DNA of 64,000 bases from Bacillus sp. FSL H8-0547 (GTDB taxonomy: Bacteria > Bacillota > Bacilli > Bacillales > Bacillaceae). Under the pieces are notes generated by a model that had not been told where the DNA came from, searched no databases, and saw nothing but the letters and a program-made list of their open reading frames with translations. The DNA lies in the NCBI GenBank assembly GCA_038002745.1, contig JBBODD010000001.1, positions 3,658,001 through 3,722,000 on the forward strand. The letters run 5' to 3'. Numbering within the stretch: the first letter of the stretch is position 1; each line of letters opens with the position of its first letter. Both the position numbers and the translations under genes were made by a program. This document shows, one piece after another, positions 42,354 through 52,800 of the stretch.

Positions 42354-42587
42354 ATGAAATCTTTCTATCACTACCTGATGAAATTCAGGCATCCAAAGCC
42401 TCAGGATGACATCAGCCGTTTTGCCAATGATGCTTACGATGATCACAGTTTCCCAAAATCATCCGACGATTACCATGAAATCAGCTCATATCTTGAGCTC
42501 AACGGCTCGTACTTGCCGGGTCTTGTCGTATTTGATGATGCCTGGGACTTGTATGAAATGGAAATCTTAAAAAAATCAGCACTTTGA
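42354..42587 (+). CDS. yozE: YozE family protein (UPF0346)
   Basis: A 77-residue protein with SFYHYLMKFRHPKPQDDISRFANDAYDDHSFPK, the hallmark of YozE, an SAM-like helical fold of unknown function. GGAGGGGACC precedes the ATG. Its place after yokU matches the B. subtilis order. Confidence 0.92.
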   Translation: MKSFYHYLMKFRHPKPQDDISRFANDAYDDHSFPKSSDDYHEISSYLELNGSYLPGLVVFDDAWDLYEMEILKKSAL

Positions 42588-42588
42588 G

Positions 42589-42619
42589 AGCAGTCCTGGC
42601 CAGGGCTGTTTTTTTGTTT
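42589..42619 (+). terminator. Terminator of yozE
   Basis: AGCAGTCC pairs with GGGCTGTT (with wobble) around TGGCCA, followed by T7. Confidence 0.8.
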
Positions 42620-42662
42620 TTTTATCTCAGAGAGAGGTGCTTTAACTTATATGCAGTGTAAT

Positions 42663-42895
42663 TAAATATGGCATCTCTTAGCAGCGTATTGCCATATTTA
42701 GGTGATAATACGGGCAATAAATGGCGTCACTAAGGAGAGAAACACCACTTCATGATGCTGGCGGGATGGAAAAGTGGCGTCACTAAGGACAGAAGCACCA
42801 CTTTTTTATGCTGGCGGTGTGAAAAAGTGGCGTCACTAAGGAGAGAAACACCACTTCATGATGCTGGCGGGACGAAAAAGTGGCATCACTCAAGG
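42663..42895 (+). repeat. 53-bp-period tandem array with covarying hairpin
   Basis: TGGC(G/A)TC starts at 42669, 42722, 42775, 42828 and 42881, exactly 53 bp apart. The first unit carries perfect 11-bp arms TAAATATGGCA/TGCCATATTTA (42663-42673, 42690-42700). Later units carry AAGTGG/CCACTT arms at the same place. The rest of the 469-bp gap 42588-43056 holds the MDR promoter. Confidence 0.88.
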
Positions 42896-42965
42896 GAATT
42901 CGTTCACAATCGTGCGAGAAATAATAGGGGATGCATCTTTCTCCTTTGCAAGTATGCTTTATTCC

Positions 42966-42994
42966 TTGACAACTTTTCACCTCCGTCATATAGT
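42966..42994 (+). promoter_or_regulatory. Strong sigma-A promoter of the marR-MDR operon
   Basis: TTGACA at 42966-42971, 17-bp spacer, TATAGT at 42989-42994. Confidence 0.8.
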
Positions 42995-43022
42995 TAATAA
43001 AGTTAATAGTTAAGTAAGTTAA
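42992..43022 (+). promoter_or_regulatory. Repeated operator, four AGTTAA boxes
   Basis: AGTTAA occurs at 42992, 43001, 43008 and 43017, forming two 15-bp units (AGTTAATAAAGTTAA and AGTTAAGTAAGTTAA) one base apart. They begin inside the -10 box, so a regulator bound there would block the promoter. The MarR protein encoded next is the likely ligand. Confidence 0.65.
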
Positions 43023-43056
43023 GTATTAAATTGATTTGGAAAAACGGGAGGGGAAC

Positions 43057-43482
43057 ATGAATACACGTCAGGAGCTCACCTACGAATTTCTCTCGAATTA
43101 CAGAAAGCTGAACAAGATGACCAGGGCACATTTGAATGAAATGCTTGAACCGATGCTGCCTTTTAATGAATTTATGGTGCTTAGGCTCGTGCATGAACAG
43201 GATCATCCGAATGTCAGCCGGATTGCAGATCTGCTGAGCGTTTCGTGCAGTCATATTACATCAGTCAGTGAACGGCTGATAAAAAAAGGCTACTTAACAC
43301 GTGGCAGGGCAAGCGACGACAGACGAGTTGTCCTTCTCCAGCTGACGGAAGAAGGCGAGAGAGTGGCGAAAACAGTAGAGGCGACCATCACAGAATACTT
43401 TCACCGGAAACTGGAAAACGTAACCGATGATGAAATGATTGTATTTAATCGCCTTTTAAAAAAATTATTAGAAGAAAACTAG
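43057..43482 (+). CDS. MarR-family regulator (YusO-like)
   Basis: A 141-residue winged-helix regulator: VSRIADLLSVSCSHITSVSERLIKKGYLTRGRASDDRRVVLLQLTEEG-type core. It precedes a DHA2 drug pump by 10 bp, as B. subtilis yusO precedes yusP, and probably represses the operon through the AGTTAA boxes. ATG 43057 follows GGGAGGGG. Confidence 0.9.
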   Translation: MNTRQELTYEFLSNYRKLNKMTRAHLNEMLEPMLPFNEFMVLRLVHEQDHPNVSRIADLLSVSCSHITSVSERLIKKGYLTRGRASDDRRVVLLQLTEEGERVAKTVEATITEYFHRKLENVTDDEMIVFNRLLKKLLEEN

Positions 43483-43492
43483 AGGTGGAATC

Positions 43493-45121
43493 ATGGAACA
43501 TTTAAGTCACAAAGAAAAAATAACCATTATGATTGCCATCATTGCAGCAATGTTTTTTGCGGCAGTTAATCAGACAATTGTAGGGAATGCTCTTCCAAAA
43601 ATTATTTCAGAACTTGGAGGGCTTGATTATTACAGCTGGGTTTTCACCATCTATATGCTGACAAGTGCGATTACAACCATTCTTGTCGGAAAGCTTTCAG
43701 ATATGTATGGAAGGAAACCGTTTATTATTATCGGGATCATTATTTTCTCTATTGGAGCCTTTCTTGCAGGTACATCAACTGACATTATTCAGCTGATCAG
43801 CTACCGCGGTATCCAGGGCTTTGGAGCAGGTATGATCATGTCGACTGCCTTTACGGCTGTAGGGGATTTATTTGCTCCAAGAGAACGGGGAAAATGGCAG
43901 GGAGCCATGAGTGCCGTGTTCGGGGTTTCAAGTGTATTCGGACCGACGCTCGGCGGATACATTGTCGATAACCTTGAATGGAAGTGGGTATTCTGGGTTT
44001 TCCTTCCGCTCGGAATTGTCGCGCTCGTACTTATCTGGAAGCTTTTCCCGTCCACGGAGAAAAAGCCTGGCCAAAAAGTTGATTACCTGGGATCGTTATT
44101 TCTTTCATCAGCCATTGTTGCAGCGCTTCTCGCGTTCTCCTGGGCAGGAACGAAATATGACTGGGGTTCAGCACAAATCCTTTCTCTTTTCGCGGCTGCA
44201 GCTGTGTCAGTGATCATTTTTATTTTAGTTGAAAGAAAAGCTGTTAGCCCGATTCTGCCGCTTGATCTGTTTAAAAACAGCATCTTTACCATTTCAAATA
44301 TCATAGGGTTTGTCATTGGGGTCTCCATGTTCGGCGGTGTCATGTATGTTCCTTATTTCATTCAGGGTGTGCTCGGCTACTCGGCTACTCATTCAAGCTT
44401 CCTGACAATGTCCATGACGCTGGGCCTTGTGTTTGCAAGTGCTCTTGGCGGACAGATTATCTCTAAAACAGGGAAGTACAAATTGCAGGCGATTATCGGA
44501 CTGTGCATTTCTGCAGCGGGCCTTTATCTGCTGTCAACCATGACGGTAGACACCTCGCAGTATTTGCTCGTATTTTACCTGACACTTGTCGGCTTTGGAA
44601 TCGGAATCGGCATGACCGTGTTTACACTTACTGTGCAAAATGCAGTAGAACAGAAACTGCTTGGTGTTGCAACCGCATCCTCGCAGCTGTTCCGTTCAGT
44701 AGGGGGAACAGTTGGTGTTGCCATCATGGGCACACTTCTTAATTCTCGCATGCAGGATAAGATGGCTTCTATGAGCAGCGCGAGTGACACAAATCAGATG
44801 GCTGCATCGCCTGAACTTGCGGGAAAACTGGAATCTCTGCAAAACCCTCAGCTGCTGCTTGATCATGAGAAGATTGACGGCTTAAAGAACACACTTCCTC
44901 CTGAAGCGGTGCCTTTCTTTGAAAATGTCATCCGTCAGCTGCAGGATTCACTCAGCTACGCATTATCCGGTGTTTTCATCTTTGTGACGATTACAATGGC
45001 GCTTGCGATTCTCTTGACCTTCTTTATTAAAGAAATTCCATTAAGAAGTGCAAAGGATCAGCCTTCAGTAAAAAAGGAAAAAACATTAAAAACCGGAGAA
45101 CTGCAGGGCAGCGAAAACTAA
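43493..45121 (+). CDS. DHA2-family multidrug efflux MFS pump (Mdr/YusP-like)
   Basis: A 542-residue, 14-helix EmrB/QacA-type exporter. Signatures include LPKIISELGGLDYYSWVFTIYML, GKLSDMYGRKPF (motif A) and GPTLGGYIVD (motif C). It expels drugs by proton antiport across the cytoplasmic membrane. The order marR-pump and the length match B. subtilis yusO-yusP (541 residues). Start ATG 43493 follows AGAGGTGG. Confidence 0.93.
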   Translation: MEHLSHKEKITIMIAIIAAMFFAAVNQTIVGNALPKIISELGGLDYYSWVFTIYMLTSAITTILVGKLSDMYGRKPFIIIGIIIFSIGAFLAGTSTDIIQLISYRGIQGFGAGMIMSTAFTAVGDLFAPRERGKWQGAMSAVFGVSSVFGPTLGGYIVDNLEWKWVFWVFLPLGIVALVLIWKLFPSTEKKPGQKVDYLGSLFLSSAIVAALLAFSWAGTKYDWGSAQILSLFAAAAVSVIIFILVERKAVSPILPLDLFKNSIFTISNIIGFVIGVSMFGGVMYVPYFIQGVLGYSATHSSFLTMSMTLGLVFASALGGQIISKTGKYKLQAIIGLCISAAGLYLLSTMTVDTSQYLLVFYLTLVGFGIGIGMTVFTLTVQNAVEQKLLGVATASSQLFRSVGGTVGVAIMGTLLNSRMQDKMASMSSASDTNQMAASPELAGKLESLQNPQLLLDHEKIDGLKNTLPPEAVPFFENVIRQLQDSLSYALSGVFIFVTITMALAILLTFFIKEIPLRSAKDQPSVKKEKTLKTGELQGSEN

Positions 45122-45125
45122 TGTA

Positions 45126-45154
45126 AACCAAGGTGCATGAGCACCTTGGTTTTT
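45126..45154 (+). terminator. Terminator of the marR-MDR operon
   Basis: A perfect 11-bp stem AACCAAGGTGC/GCACCTTGGTT with ATGA loop and T-run. Confidence 0.92.
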
Positions 45155-45289
45155 CCTGCGTGAAAAGGCATAAAACAACGCAGTGGACATACATATAGAA
45201 TTGAACATTCTATGACGTCTGTCCGGGAAGAGTGGTTTTTGCAAAAATCCTACTTTATAATGAAGAAAAAAGCTGATGGAGGAACACCT

Positions 45290-45583
45290 ATGCCTCAAAC
45301 ACCGATTGACCGTTTCAGATTTATGGGATTCATTGAAGGAGCTTCGCTGCTCATCCTTCTGTTTATTGCCATGCCGCTGAAGTACTGGGCGGATATTCCA
45401 ATGGCCGTTACGATTGTCGGCTCATTGCACGGATTCTTCTTTATTGCCTACCTCCTGATCATTGCATATACAACGTATAAAATCAGATGGTCTTTTGCTT
45501 GGGTATTCAGTGCAGTAGCTGTTGCATTTATTCCATTTGGAAATTTGGTACTTGATTCAAGACTTAAAAAAGCCAATTTATAA
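45290..45583 (+). CDS. DUF3817 membrane protein (YdzA-like)
   Basis: A 97-residue protein with three helices and the family features RFRFMGFIEGASLLILL, MPLKYW and GSLHGFFFIAYL, of the DUF3817 type. The function is unknown. GATGGAGGAAC precedes the ATG at 45290; a longer frame from 45212 is not supported. Confidence 0.88.
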   Translation: MPQTPIDRFRFMGFIEGASLLILLFIAMPLKYWADIPMAVTIVGSLHGFFFIAYLLIIAYTTYKIRWSFAWVFSAVAVAFIPFGNLVLDSRLKKANL

Positions 45584-45585
45584 TC

Positions 45586-45615
45586 AAAAAATAACCCAGT
45601 CACGGGTTATTTTTT
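45586..45615 (+). terminator. Terminator of the DUF3817 gene
   Basis: Stem AAAATAACCC/GGGTTATTTT with a six-base loop and long T-run. Confidence 0.9.
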
Positions 45616-45718
45616 TTGATCGTTTAGAGTTGCATCTTTCGTCCCATGCCGGGAGATTTCAAAAGGAGTAAACTGAAAATGTTTAGTTTGCAGAAAATTC
45701 TAATAAAGGTGTGATTTC

Positions 45719-47242
45719 GTGAAGAGAAAAATGTTAACGGTTACATTGGCGGCATCACTGCTTGCCCCTGTTGTCCCTGTGACCAGCGAGCATGGAAGAG
45801 TGACGGCCGAACAAGAAGTTTCTATTCCTGGTGCACACGATTTAAAAGAGGTTTATTTTGACGGCGTAAATGAACATTTTTTAACAACTAAGAATCCTGT
45901 CCAGTATCAGCAGGCCACTCTTTTTGGGAATCTCGGACTGACGCCTTATCTTTGGGGCAGTGCGGCAGAGGAAACAGGCTGGCACCAAATGTACAATCCG
46001 GCCCCGGTCACAGGAACTCAGGTTACTGGAGCATTTGAGGATGCGAAGTTTGTGATTCGTATACCCGATAACTGGAACGGGAAACTGGTATCTGCGGGAA
46101 TTCCGGCAACGCGCAATGAAACCTCGACAGATTTGCTCTTCAGTGATTTTGTATTAGAAAAAGGATACGCTTTTGCGGCCATTGATAAGGGAACTCAAGG
46201 GACAGCAGATCCTGCTGATCCATTTGCAAAAGCAAAAAATGCTCTCGTCAAAGAGGATGATTCGGTTGCCGAGTGGCACAAAAGGTACCGGCAGATAACG
46301 GCGGCAGCTCAAGCCTACCTCCAAACAAATTATGCGGACAAGCTCATCTCTCCTGAAGACAAGTCAAATGCTGCACATCACCTGATTAGAAAAAATCACC
46401 GCGTGCCTACATATGCAATCGGAATTTCAAATGGAGGGTATGTGGTCAGGTACGCGCTTGAGCATGACGGACGGCAGAAAAAAGAAGACAGGCTTTTAGA
46501 TGGCGGCGTAGACTGGGAAGGCGTACTGTGGACAGAAAAGCAGCCCAACCTGATTTCCTCTTTGACAGCGGTTGTCAACCATGCCGAGCCTGCTATATAC
46601 GGCAGCGGAAAAGAGAAAGAAAAAGCGGTTAAAGAGCTGTATAAAGCAGGGGTTCCAAAAGGATCCGAAGCATTGTGGAGCTATCATGACCAGGTGTACT
46701 GGTTTATTACCGCAAATATTTACCGCGACCACTTTGATCCCAATGCACCTGAACGCATTGACTGGAGAAACTACTTGAATTTTGTAAACGGAATAAGGGA
46801 CCGCAGCTATGACTCTATTTTTGAAAACTACCGCTATCCTTCCCGCCCGAAAAGTGTAAAGGAAAACATTAAAGAGGTTGCAAATACGGGAGATATAGAT
46901 GTTCCGCTTATCAGTTTCACGGGTACCCTTGACGCTCTGATTTTCCCTGACATTCATGCAAAGGGTTATGAGAAGCTTGTTAAAAAAGCAGGCAAGGAAA
47001 AGCTGCACCGCATGTACTACATCGAAAACGGCAATCACGTGGACAGCCTTGTCTGGAATGGTGCAACGGATCCAGATAAAAACCTCCAGCCGCTCTTGCC
47101 GTATGCCCATCAATCCTTTGATTTGCTTGTAGACTGGGTAGAGAATGGTGCAAAGCCTCCAGAAAGCAAGGACATTCAGACACCTGATAATCCAATAAAA
47201 GTGATTGATATCAAGACCGGAAAAGAGATAGATCCGTTTTAA
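45719..47242 (+). CDS. Secreted alpha/beta-hydrolase-type esterase
   Basis: A 507-residue exported protein. A signal peptide (residues 1 to about 30) precedes the mature part. The nucleophile elbow is GISNGG (near residue 237), a likely acid lies in GTLDALIFP, and the histidine in [10 protein letters not shown]. The layout resembles extracellular tannase or 3-hydroxybutyrate-oligomer hydrolases, so an extracellular ester is the likely substrate. The start is GTG at 45719 after AAAGGTG. Confidence 0.75.
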   Translation: MKRKMLTVTLAASLLAPVVPVTSEHGRVTAEQEVSIPGAHDLKEVYFDGVNEHFLTTKNPVQYQQATLFGNLGLTPYLWGSAAEETGWHQMYNPAPVTGTQVTGAFEDAKFVIRIPDNWNGKLVSAGIPATRNETSTDLLFSDFVLEKGYAFAAIDKGTQGTADPADPFAKAKNALVKEDDSVAEWHKRYRQITAAAQAYLQTNYADKLISPEDKSNAAHHLIRKNHRVPTYAIGISNGGYVVRYALEHDGRQKKEDRLLDGGVDWEGVLWTEKQPNLISSLTAVVNHAEPAIYGSGKEKEKAVKELYKAGVPKGSEALWSYHDQVYWFITANIYRDHFDPNAPERIDWRNYLNFVNGIRDRSYDSIFENYRYPSRPKSVKENIKEVANTGDIDVPLISFTGTLDALIFPDIHAKGYEKLVKKAGKEKLHRMYYIENGNHVDSLVWNGATDPDKNLQPLLPYAHQSFDLLVDWVENGAKPPESKDIQTPDNPIKVIDIKTGKEIDPF

Positions 47243-47249
47243 AAATGAG

Positions 47250-47279
47250 AAATCCCGTTTCAGTACGGGATTTTTTTGA
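47250..47279 (+). terminator. Terminator of the secreted hydrolase gene
   Basis: Stem AAATCCCGT/ACGGGATTT with a six-base loop and T-run. Confidence 0.9.
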
Positions 47280-47303
47280 TTTAATAGATAAGAGGTGAAA
47301 ACA

Positions 47304-47780
47304 ATGGCGTTTATTTTAGTTAAAGCTGTAATCGAGGATTCGGAAATGCTCCACAGTGGACAAGTCAGTGCTTTCAAACCGCTGCTCGAGAGATACAGGG
47401 ACTTTGACACAAGCCCTGCGAATGAACCGATCTCTAAAGTTCGAAGCCGAATAAGGGAAGGACACTTTTATAAGGTGATGGCAGACGGCCAGTTTGCAGG
47501 AGCCATCAGAATTAAACGTGGTGAAGAAACTGAGAGCCATTGGATCAGCCCGATGTTTATTCTGCCGGAGTGGCAGGGACGCGGATTTGCCGCCAGGACC
47601 ATTCAGCTTGCAGCAGAAAAATATCCAGAGGCAGGTAAATGGGAACTTGCGACTATTCTTGAGGAAGAGAAGAATTGCCGTGTTTATGAAAAAGCAGGTT
47701 TTACGCGAACTGGAGTAAAGAAAAAGCTGAATGATGCAGCCACACTGGTGTACTTTGAAAAAAACGGTGAGCGTGCCTGA
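47304..47780 (+). CDS. GNAT acetyltransferase
   Basis: A 158-residue GNAT protein with SPMFILPEWQGRGFAARTIQ (acetyl-CoA loop QGRG) and EEEKNCRVYEKAGFTRTG. The substrate is unknown. Start 47304 follows GAGGTG. Confidence 0.87.
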   Translation: MAFILVKAVIEDSEMLHSGQVSAFKPLLERYRDFDTSPANEPISKVRSRIREGHFYKVMADGQFAGAIRIKRGEETESHWISPMFILPEWQGRGFAARTIQLAAEKYPEAGKWELATILEEEKNCRVYEKAGFTRTGVKKKLNDAATLVYFEKNGERA

Positions 47781-47943
47781 TTCTTTTTCCGATGTATGAA
47801 TAGCTGTGGATCATTTCTTTTCGTTCTGAATTTTCTGTCTATAATTTACGGTGCCAAATCAGTATAATCCTGGTGTTGTCTGTGCTATTATTTAGGAATG
47901 CGAAATATATTGACAGATACACAGATAACTTAGGAGAGATAAA

Positions 47944-49146
47944 GTGAGTACATTAGTAAAAGCACCGCTGTGGACAAAGTCGTTTGTGATGCTCATGGTT
48001 GGAAATTTGTTTATTTTTATGTCGTTTCAGATGCTGATTCCGACGCTTCCGCCCTACATAAAGTCTCTTGGGGCCTCAGGTCTTGAAATCGGGCTTGTGA
48101 CTGCACTGTTTTCAATAGGAGCTGTATTAAGCAGGCCGTTTATAGGTTATATGCTCGAATACAGGACACGCAAGCCGCTCGTGCTTGCCGGAGCTTTAGC
48201 CCTTCTTGCCATTACCATCGTATATCCGTTATCAAGCATGATTTTCATTTTTCTGCTTTTTCGGTTTGTTCATGGTCTTGCATGGGGGTTTTCTACAACA
48301 GTAAACGGTACGGCTGCCGTAGATGTGATTCCGAAATCGCGTCTTGGTGAAGGCATGGGCTATTTTGGCCTGTCCGTTACGCTTGGAATGATTATTGCGC
48401 CAAGCCTTGGGATTTATCTTTTTGGTGTCACTTCATTTAACAACTTAATTTACATTTCATGTGCTCTTGGGCTGATTGCGTTTGGGCTGCTTGCAGCAGT
48501 CCGGTATCACACGCCCGAGTCGGTAAAAACGACTAAAAAGGAAGACTTGTCTTTTTCATATGTGGGATCTCTAGTTGAAAAGTCTAGCTGGTATCCTGCA
48601 TTTATTACGATGATTGCAACTTTTGGATATGGTTCAGTTGTCACATTCATCGTGATATTCGGTGAGGAGCGGGGGATAGACCAGATTTTTCTTTTTTACT
48701 TGTTTAATGCCATTATGGCATCTGTTTCAAGGCCGGTTTCAGGGAAATGGTTTGATCAGAAGGGACCTAAGGGTTTAATTATTGTATGTTCGGCCTTAAC
48801 CTTTGCAGGACTCTGGGTTCTGTCACTCTCCCATACAAATGCAGGAATAGCTGCCGCCGGAATTCTGTTTGGAATCGGCTTTGGTTCCCTGCTTCCGACG
48901 CTTCAGTCTTGGACGCTCTCCATGACCCCTGACAACAGAAGGGGAGTAGCGAACGGCATGTACTTTTCTGCGATCGATTTTGGAATCGGATTAAGCGGAA
49001 TTGTCTTCGGAATTCTCGCCCAGTTTGTTGAAACGGCTGTGCTCTTCCAAATTTCGAGCATTTTTCTGCTTATTCCGGTGGTGTTGACGCTTCTTGAAGG
49101 AAAACTAAGCAAAAGAGAGCATTTGGTTTTAAAAGAGAATACGTGA
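47944..49146 (+). CDS. MFS transporter, 12 helices
   Basis: A 400-residue major facilitator permease, with SLGASGLEIGLVTALFSIGAVLSRP and GLAWGFSTTVNGTAAVDVIPKSRLGEGMGYFG typical of the YwoG/arabinose-efflux type. The substrate is unknown. The start is GTG at 47944 after AGGAGAG. It is followed by a strong terminator and a convergent acetyltransferase. Confidence 0.9.
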   Translation: MSTLVKAPLWTKSFVMLMVGNLFIFMSFQMLIPTLPPYIKSLGASGLEIGLVTALFSIGAVLSRPFIGYMLEYRTRKPLVLAGALALLAITIVYPLSSMIFIFLLFRFVHGLAWGFSTTVNGTAAVDVIPKSRLGEGMGYFGLSVTLGMIIAPSLGIYLFGVTSFNNLIYISCALGLIAFGLLAAVRYHTPESVKTTKKEDLSFSYVGSLVEKSSWYPAFITMIATFGYGSVVTFIVIFGEERGIDQIFLFYLFNAIMASVSRPVSGKWFDQKGPKGLIIVCSALTFAGLWVLSLSHTNAGIAAAGILFGIGFGSLLPTLQSWTLSMTPDNRRGVANGMYFSAIDFGIGLSGIVFGILAQFVETAVLFQISSIFLLIPVVLTLLEGKLSKREHLVLKENT

Positions 49147-49147
49147 T

Positions 49148-49187
49148 AAAAAAGCAGGTCTGAACATCCAATCAGACCTGCTTTTTC
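49148..49187. terminator. Bidirectional terminator between MFS and GNAT genes
   Basis: A perfect stem of about 15 bp (AAAAAGCAGGTCTGA and its complement), with T-runs on both strands. Confidence 0.93.
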
Positions 49188-49192
49188 GTCGA

Positions 49193-49738
49193 TTATTTTT
49201 GCTTCCATTCACGAGCAAGCATTCCGTAAACAGCATGATCCACAAAATGATCATAAAGCCATTCTGCCTCTCGGATGGTGCCTTCATGTTTATAACCGAG
49301 GCGTTCTGGAATGCTTCTGCTCTTCGTGTTTTCTGCTGCCGCCCTGATTTCAACTTTGTTCAGTCCGTATTCATTAAAAGCAATCTCTGTCAGTGCTTCG
49401 GCGACTTTTGTCATAATGCCGTTTCCTTGAAAATCTTTACCGAGCCAGTATCCGATATAGGCGGTTTTGTTTGGCCAGCTGATGGAATTGAATCCTGCTG
49501 TACCCGCTATTTTTCCTTTGTAAAGAATGACTGTGCTTAAGCTTTTATTATCGGCAAATCCACGGAGAGTGCCTTCAATAAATGCCTTTGTATCTTCTTC
49601 CTTGACTGTGAAATCAAGCCAGGGAAGCCATTCTTTCAGATGACTTCTGGATGAATCAGTGAGTTCGAACAATTCCTTTGAATCTCTGATTTCCGTTAAT
49701 TTAAGTGAGAGTTCATCATTAATCTTATGTATAAACAT
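49193..49738 (-). CDS. GNAT acetyltransferase, YdaF/RimL type
   Basis: A 181-residue acetyltransferase close to YdaF: LTDSSRSHLKEWLPWLDF, TAYIGYWLGKDFQGNGIMTKV (acetyl-CoA loop QGNG), ENTKSRSIPERLGYKHEGTIREAEWL. It may acetylate a ribosomal-protein N-terminus or a small amine. GGGGGA precedes the ATG. Confidence 0.9.
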   Translation of the reverse strand: MFIHKINDELSLKLTEIRDSKELFELTDSSRSHLKEWLPWLDFTVKEEDTKAFIEGTLRGFADNKSLSTVILYKGKIAGTAGFNSISWPNKTAYIGYWLGKDFQGNGIMTKVAEALTEIAFNEYGLNKVEIRAAAENTKSRSIPERLGYKHEGTIREAEWLYDHFVDHAVYGMLAREWKQK

Positions 49739-49787
49739 TGAAATTCCCCCAATCTTTGTCTATTTATCTACTATACAGAAAAAGAAA

Positions 49788-49811
49788 AAGGCTGCCAATC
49801 CCGGCAGCCTT
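49788..49811 (-). terminator. Terminator of the RND pump gene
   Basis: Stem AAGGCTGCC/GGCAGCCTT; on the minus strand a T-rich tail follows. Confidence 0.88.
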
Positions 49812-49818
49812 ACTTAAA

Positions 49819-52800
49819 TTACGCTTTTTTCTTTCTTGAACGGAGTTTATCAACCGTTATAAACAGGGCAGGCACAATCAGCAGGGTCAGGATCGTCGAG
49901 AAGAGAACCCCAGAAACGATGCTGATGGCGAGCGGTTTAAAGAGCGGATCGTTGCTGAATGCAACAGGCAGAAGGGCAACAAGCGCCGTGAATGCTGTCA
50001 GCAAAATCGGGCGGATTCTTGCGCGTCCGGCTTCAATAACAGCTTCGGCACGGTCGTAACCTGCTCTCATGCGCTGTTCGATAAATTCAAAGAGAACAAC
50101 AGAGTTCCGGACGACGATTCCAGCAAGAGAAACGATTCCCATTGTGGCCATGAAGCTGAACGGTGTCTGAGTGACGAATAATCCTGCAACAGCACCGGCA
50201 ACTGCAAGATAGACTGTTCCAAGCACCAGCATTGGAAGAGAAAGAGAGTTAAACTGAAAGGCAATCGTGATGTAGATCAGAACAAGTACAACTAAGAACA
50301 GAAGACTGATTTCAATGAAGAATTTCGTCTGATCGTCGTTTTCTCCGCCGAGAGTCAGCGTATATCCTTCACTTGAATAGTTCTCCTTATAGTCATCTAC
50401 GATGGATGCGACATCCTCTTTGAACGTTTCTGATTCACCAGGATATGCTTTAAGTGTAATCGTGCGTTCCCCGTTTTCACGCGGAATGGTCTGATACTGC
50501 TCTACTGTTTCTGTTTCAATAAATTGACTTAGAGGAGCCGTCTGAGGCACGGGACCTTCAGATTGAAGAGGAACCAGAATTTCATCCAGCTTGATGCCTT
50601 CTTCATGTACAGCAGGATCCTGTTTGATCAATAAGTCTATATTTTCACTGTTATTTTTGAAGGTTCCCATAGGTACGCCTTCAGTTACTAAACGAATCTG
50701 ATCACTTACAAATTTCGGATCAAGGCCGCTTTCTGTTAATGCTGTGCGGTCAAGCTTATATTGAACAGAAGCAACAGGCTCTTTCACATTATCAATGATC
50801 AGTCCGCTGTCTGCATTTTTAATGTCAGAAGCGAGTTCGTTTTTAATCTCGTTCAGTTTGTTGAAATCCTCGCCGCTTAATTTCACGGTAACAGGTGCAC
50901 CAGTTGGAGGACCCTGAACAATCGTTGTTAAGAAAATTTCGGCTTCAGGATATTTTTCCCTGAGTGTATCTGTATGTTCTTCAATAAATCCATCAGCTGT
51001 AACGGCTTCGTTGTCGATGCGTGTGACAATCTGTCCGGTATTTGGACCTGCATTTTCAACCGTTTCACTAAAGAGACCGGGTACTCCCGAGCCTGTAAAA
51101 ATAGCTGTCTCTTCTGTTTCTTCAATAGCGAGAAGATCGGTTTCCATTTCTTCAAGGACAGTATTCGTTTCTTCGAGGGTATAATCTGTCGGCATTGTAA
51201 CCGTAACAGTAATTTCTTTCTTGTTTGCTGACGGGAAAAACTCGAACGGGACAAAGAACGCCAGCAGGAAGATAAGCGTCGTTCCGATAATACCGGTTAT
51301 TCCTATTAAAACCGGACGCTTAACAATTTTTTTAAGCAGCGTGTCAGCATAAAAATCAGACAGCTTCTTCAGTGGGCCTCCCAAAAAACCAGGCTCCTTT
51401 TCACTGACGCGGATTTTCCGCTTGTTCACGGCGTACTGGTAAACAGGCACCAGTGTAAGCGAAATAATCATGGAAGCGGCAACGGTCAGGATCAGCACAG
51501 ATGGCAAAGAACGGATAAACGAACCATTTGCACCTGACAAAAGAGTAAGCGGCAGGAAAGCAAAGATTACGGCGAGTGTAGAAGTCACAATGGATCCCCA
51601 TACTTCTTTAACGCCATCTCTCGTAGCCTGCAGGGCATTTCCATTTTTCTGAAGCTTATATTGTCTTAAAATATTGTCATTGACGACAATCGCGTCATCA
51701 ACAAGAATTCCCAGGGCAATGATCAGCCCAATGACCGAAATCTGATTCAAATCCACATCCAGAAACGGCAGCGGAAGGGTTCCGAGCGTAATGGAAAGCG
51801 GAATAGCAAGAGATACGATAAAGGCTCCGCTCAGAGTAAGCCCGAGGGTAGTAATTAGGATAACTGCAAGTACAGCAATGGCAGCCTCTTTGATCAATTC
51901 ATCAAATATTTTATCTACATCCGCTTTTTGCGAGTAGTAGGTTTTCAGTTCCACATTGTCAGGAATGCTGAGTTCGTCTTTTAATTCCTTATCGACCTTT
52001 TTAAAAGTGGCAGGAATATCAAGACCGGATTCGATGTTTACGGTGAATGAATAGGCAGGTTTGCCTTCAAAAGAAACGATATCTTCCTGCTTTTTTTCCG
52101 TCAGCACAAGGTTTGCCGCATCTCCGATTTTGACAGCTTCCTTAGTGATTGGAGACAGTACAGTTAGGTCTTCGATTTGATCAATATCCTTGAACTGATC
52201 GAGAGTCAGACGGATCGTTTCACCGTTTTGTGACGTTTCGCCAAGCGGTGTTGTCTTGTATTCGTTGTTGATGGCTTCAATAATGTTAGAAACATTCAAG
52301 CCATTTTCTGCAAGAGCTTCACTGTCAAGTTCCAGGACAGCCTCTTTTTCTTTGAATCCTTTTATGGTGACGCCTGATACGCCATCAAGGTCCTGAATCT
52401 TCTCCTTTAAACGGAGTATTTCTTCTTGGCTCTGTTTAAGTGTATCTGTGCTTTCTGCTGTAAACATGTACGATGCTACAGGCAGCCCTGTCTGAGCCTG
52501 TTTGACCTCAGGATCAAATGCTTCCTCAGGAAGTTTGGAAGCGGCATCCGATACTTTTTGCTTTAGGTCGGATGTGATTTTTTCTATATCCTCGTCATCT
52601 TCAACTTCAACTATGACATTTGAGAATTCTTTTGCCGAAACAGAATTCAGGCTCGCAACGCCATCAGAGTTATTAATGGCATCTTCAAGCACTTCTGTTA
52701 CATCACTTTCAACGACCGCTGCTTCTGCACCCGGATAAACCGTTGAAATGGTTACGATGTTGGCCGAGAACTCGGGCAGTTCGCGTTTAGGAAGCTGATA

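Noticed and set aside
45679-45714. 11-codon frame with AAGGAG upstream of the secreted hydrolase
   Set aside because: It is very short, its spacing is long, and nothing suggests attenuation.
46496-47410. 304-codon open frame on the minus strand over the secreted hydrolase gene
   Set aside because: The plus-strand gene has a signal peptide, catalytic motifs and a terminator; the antisense frame has no family features.
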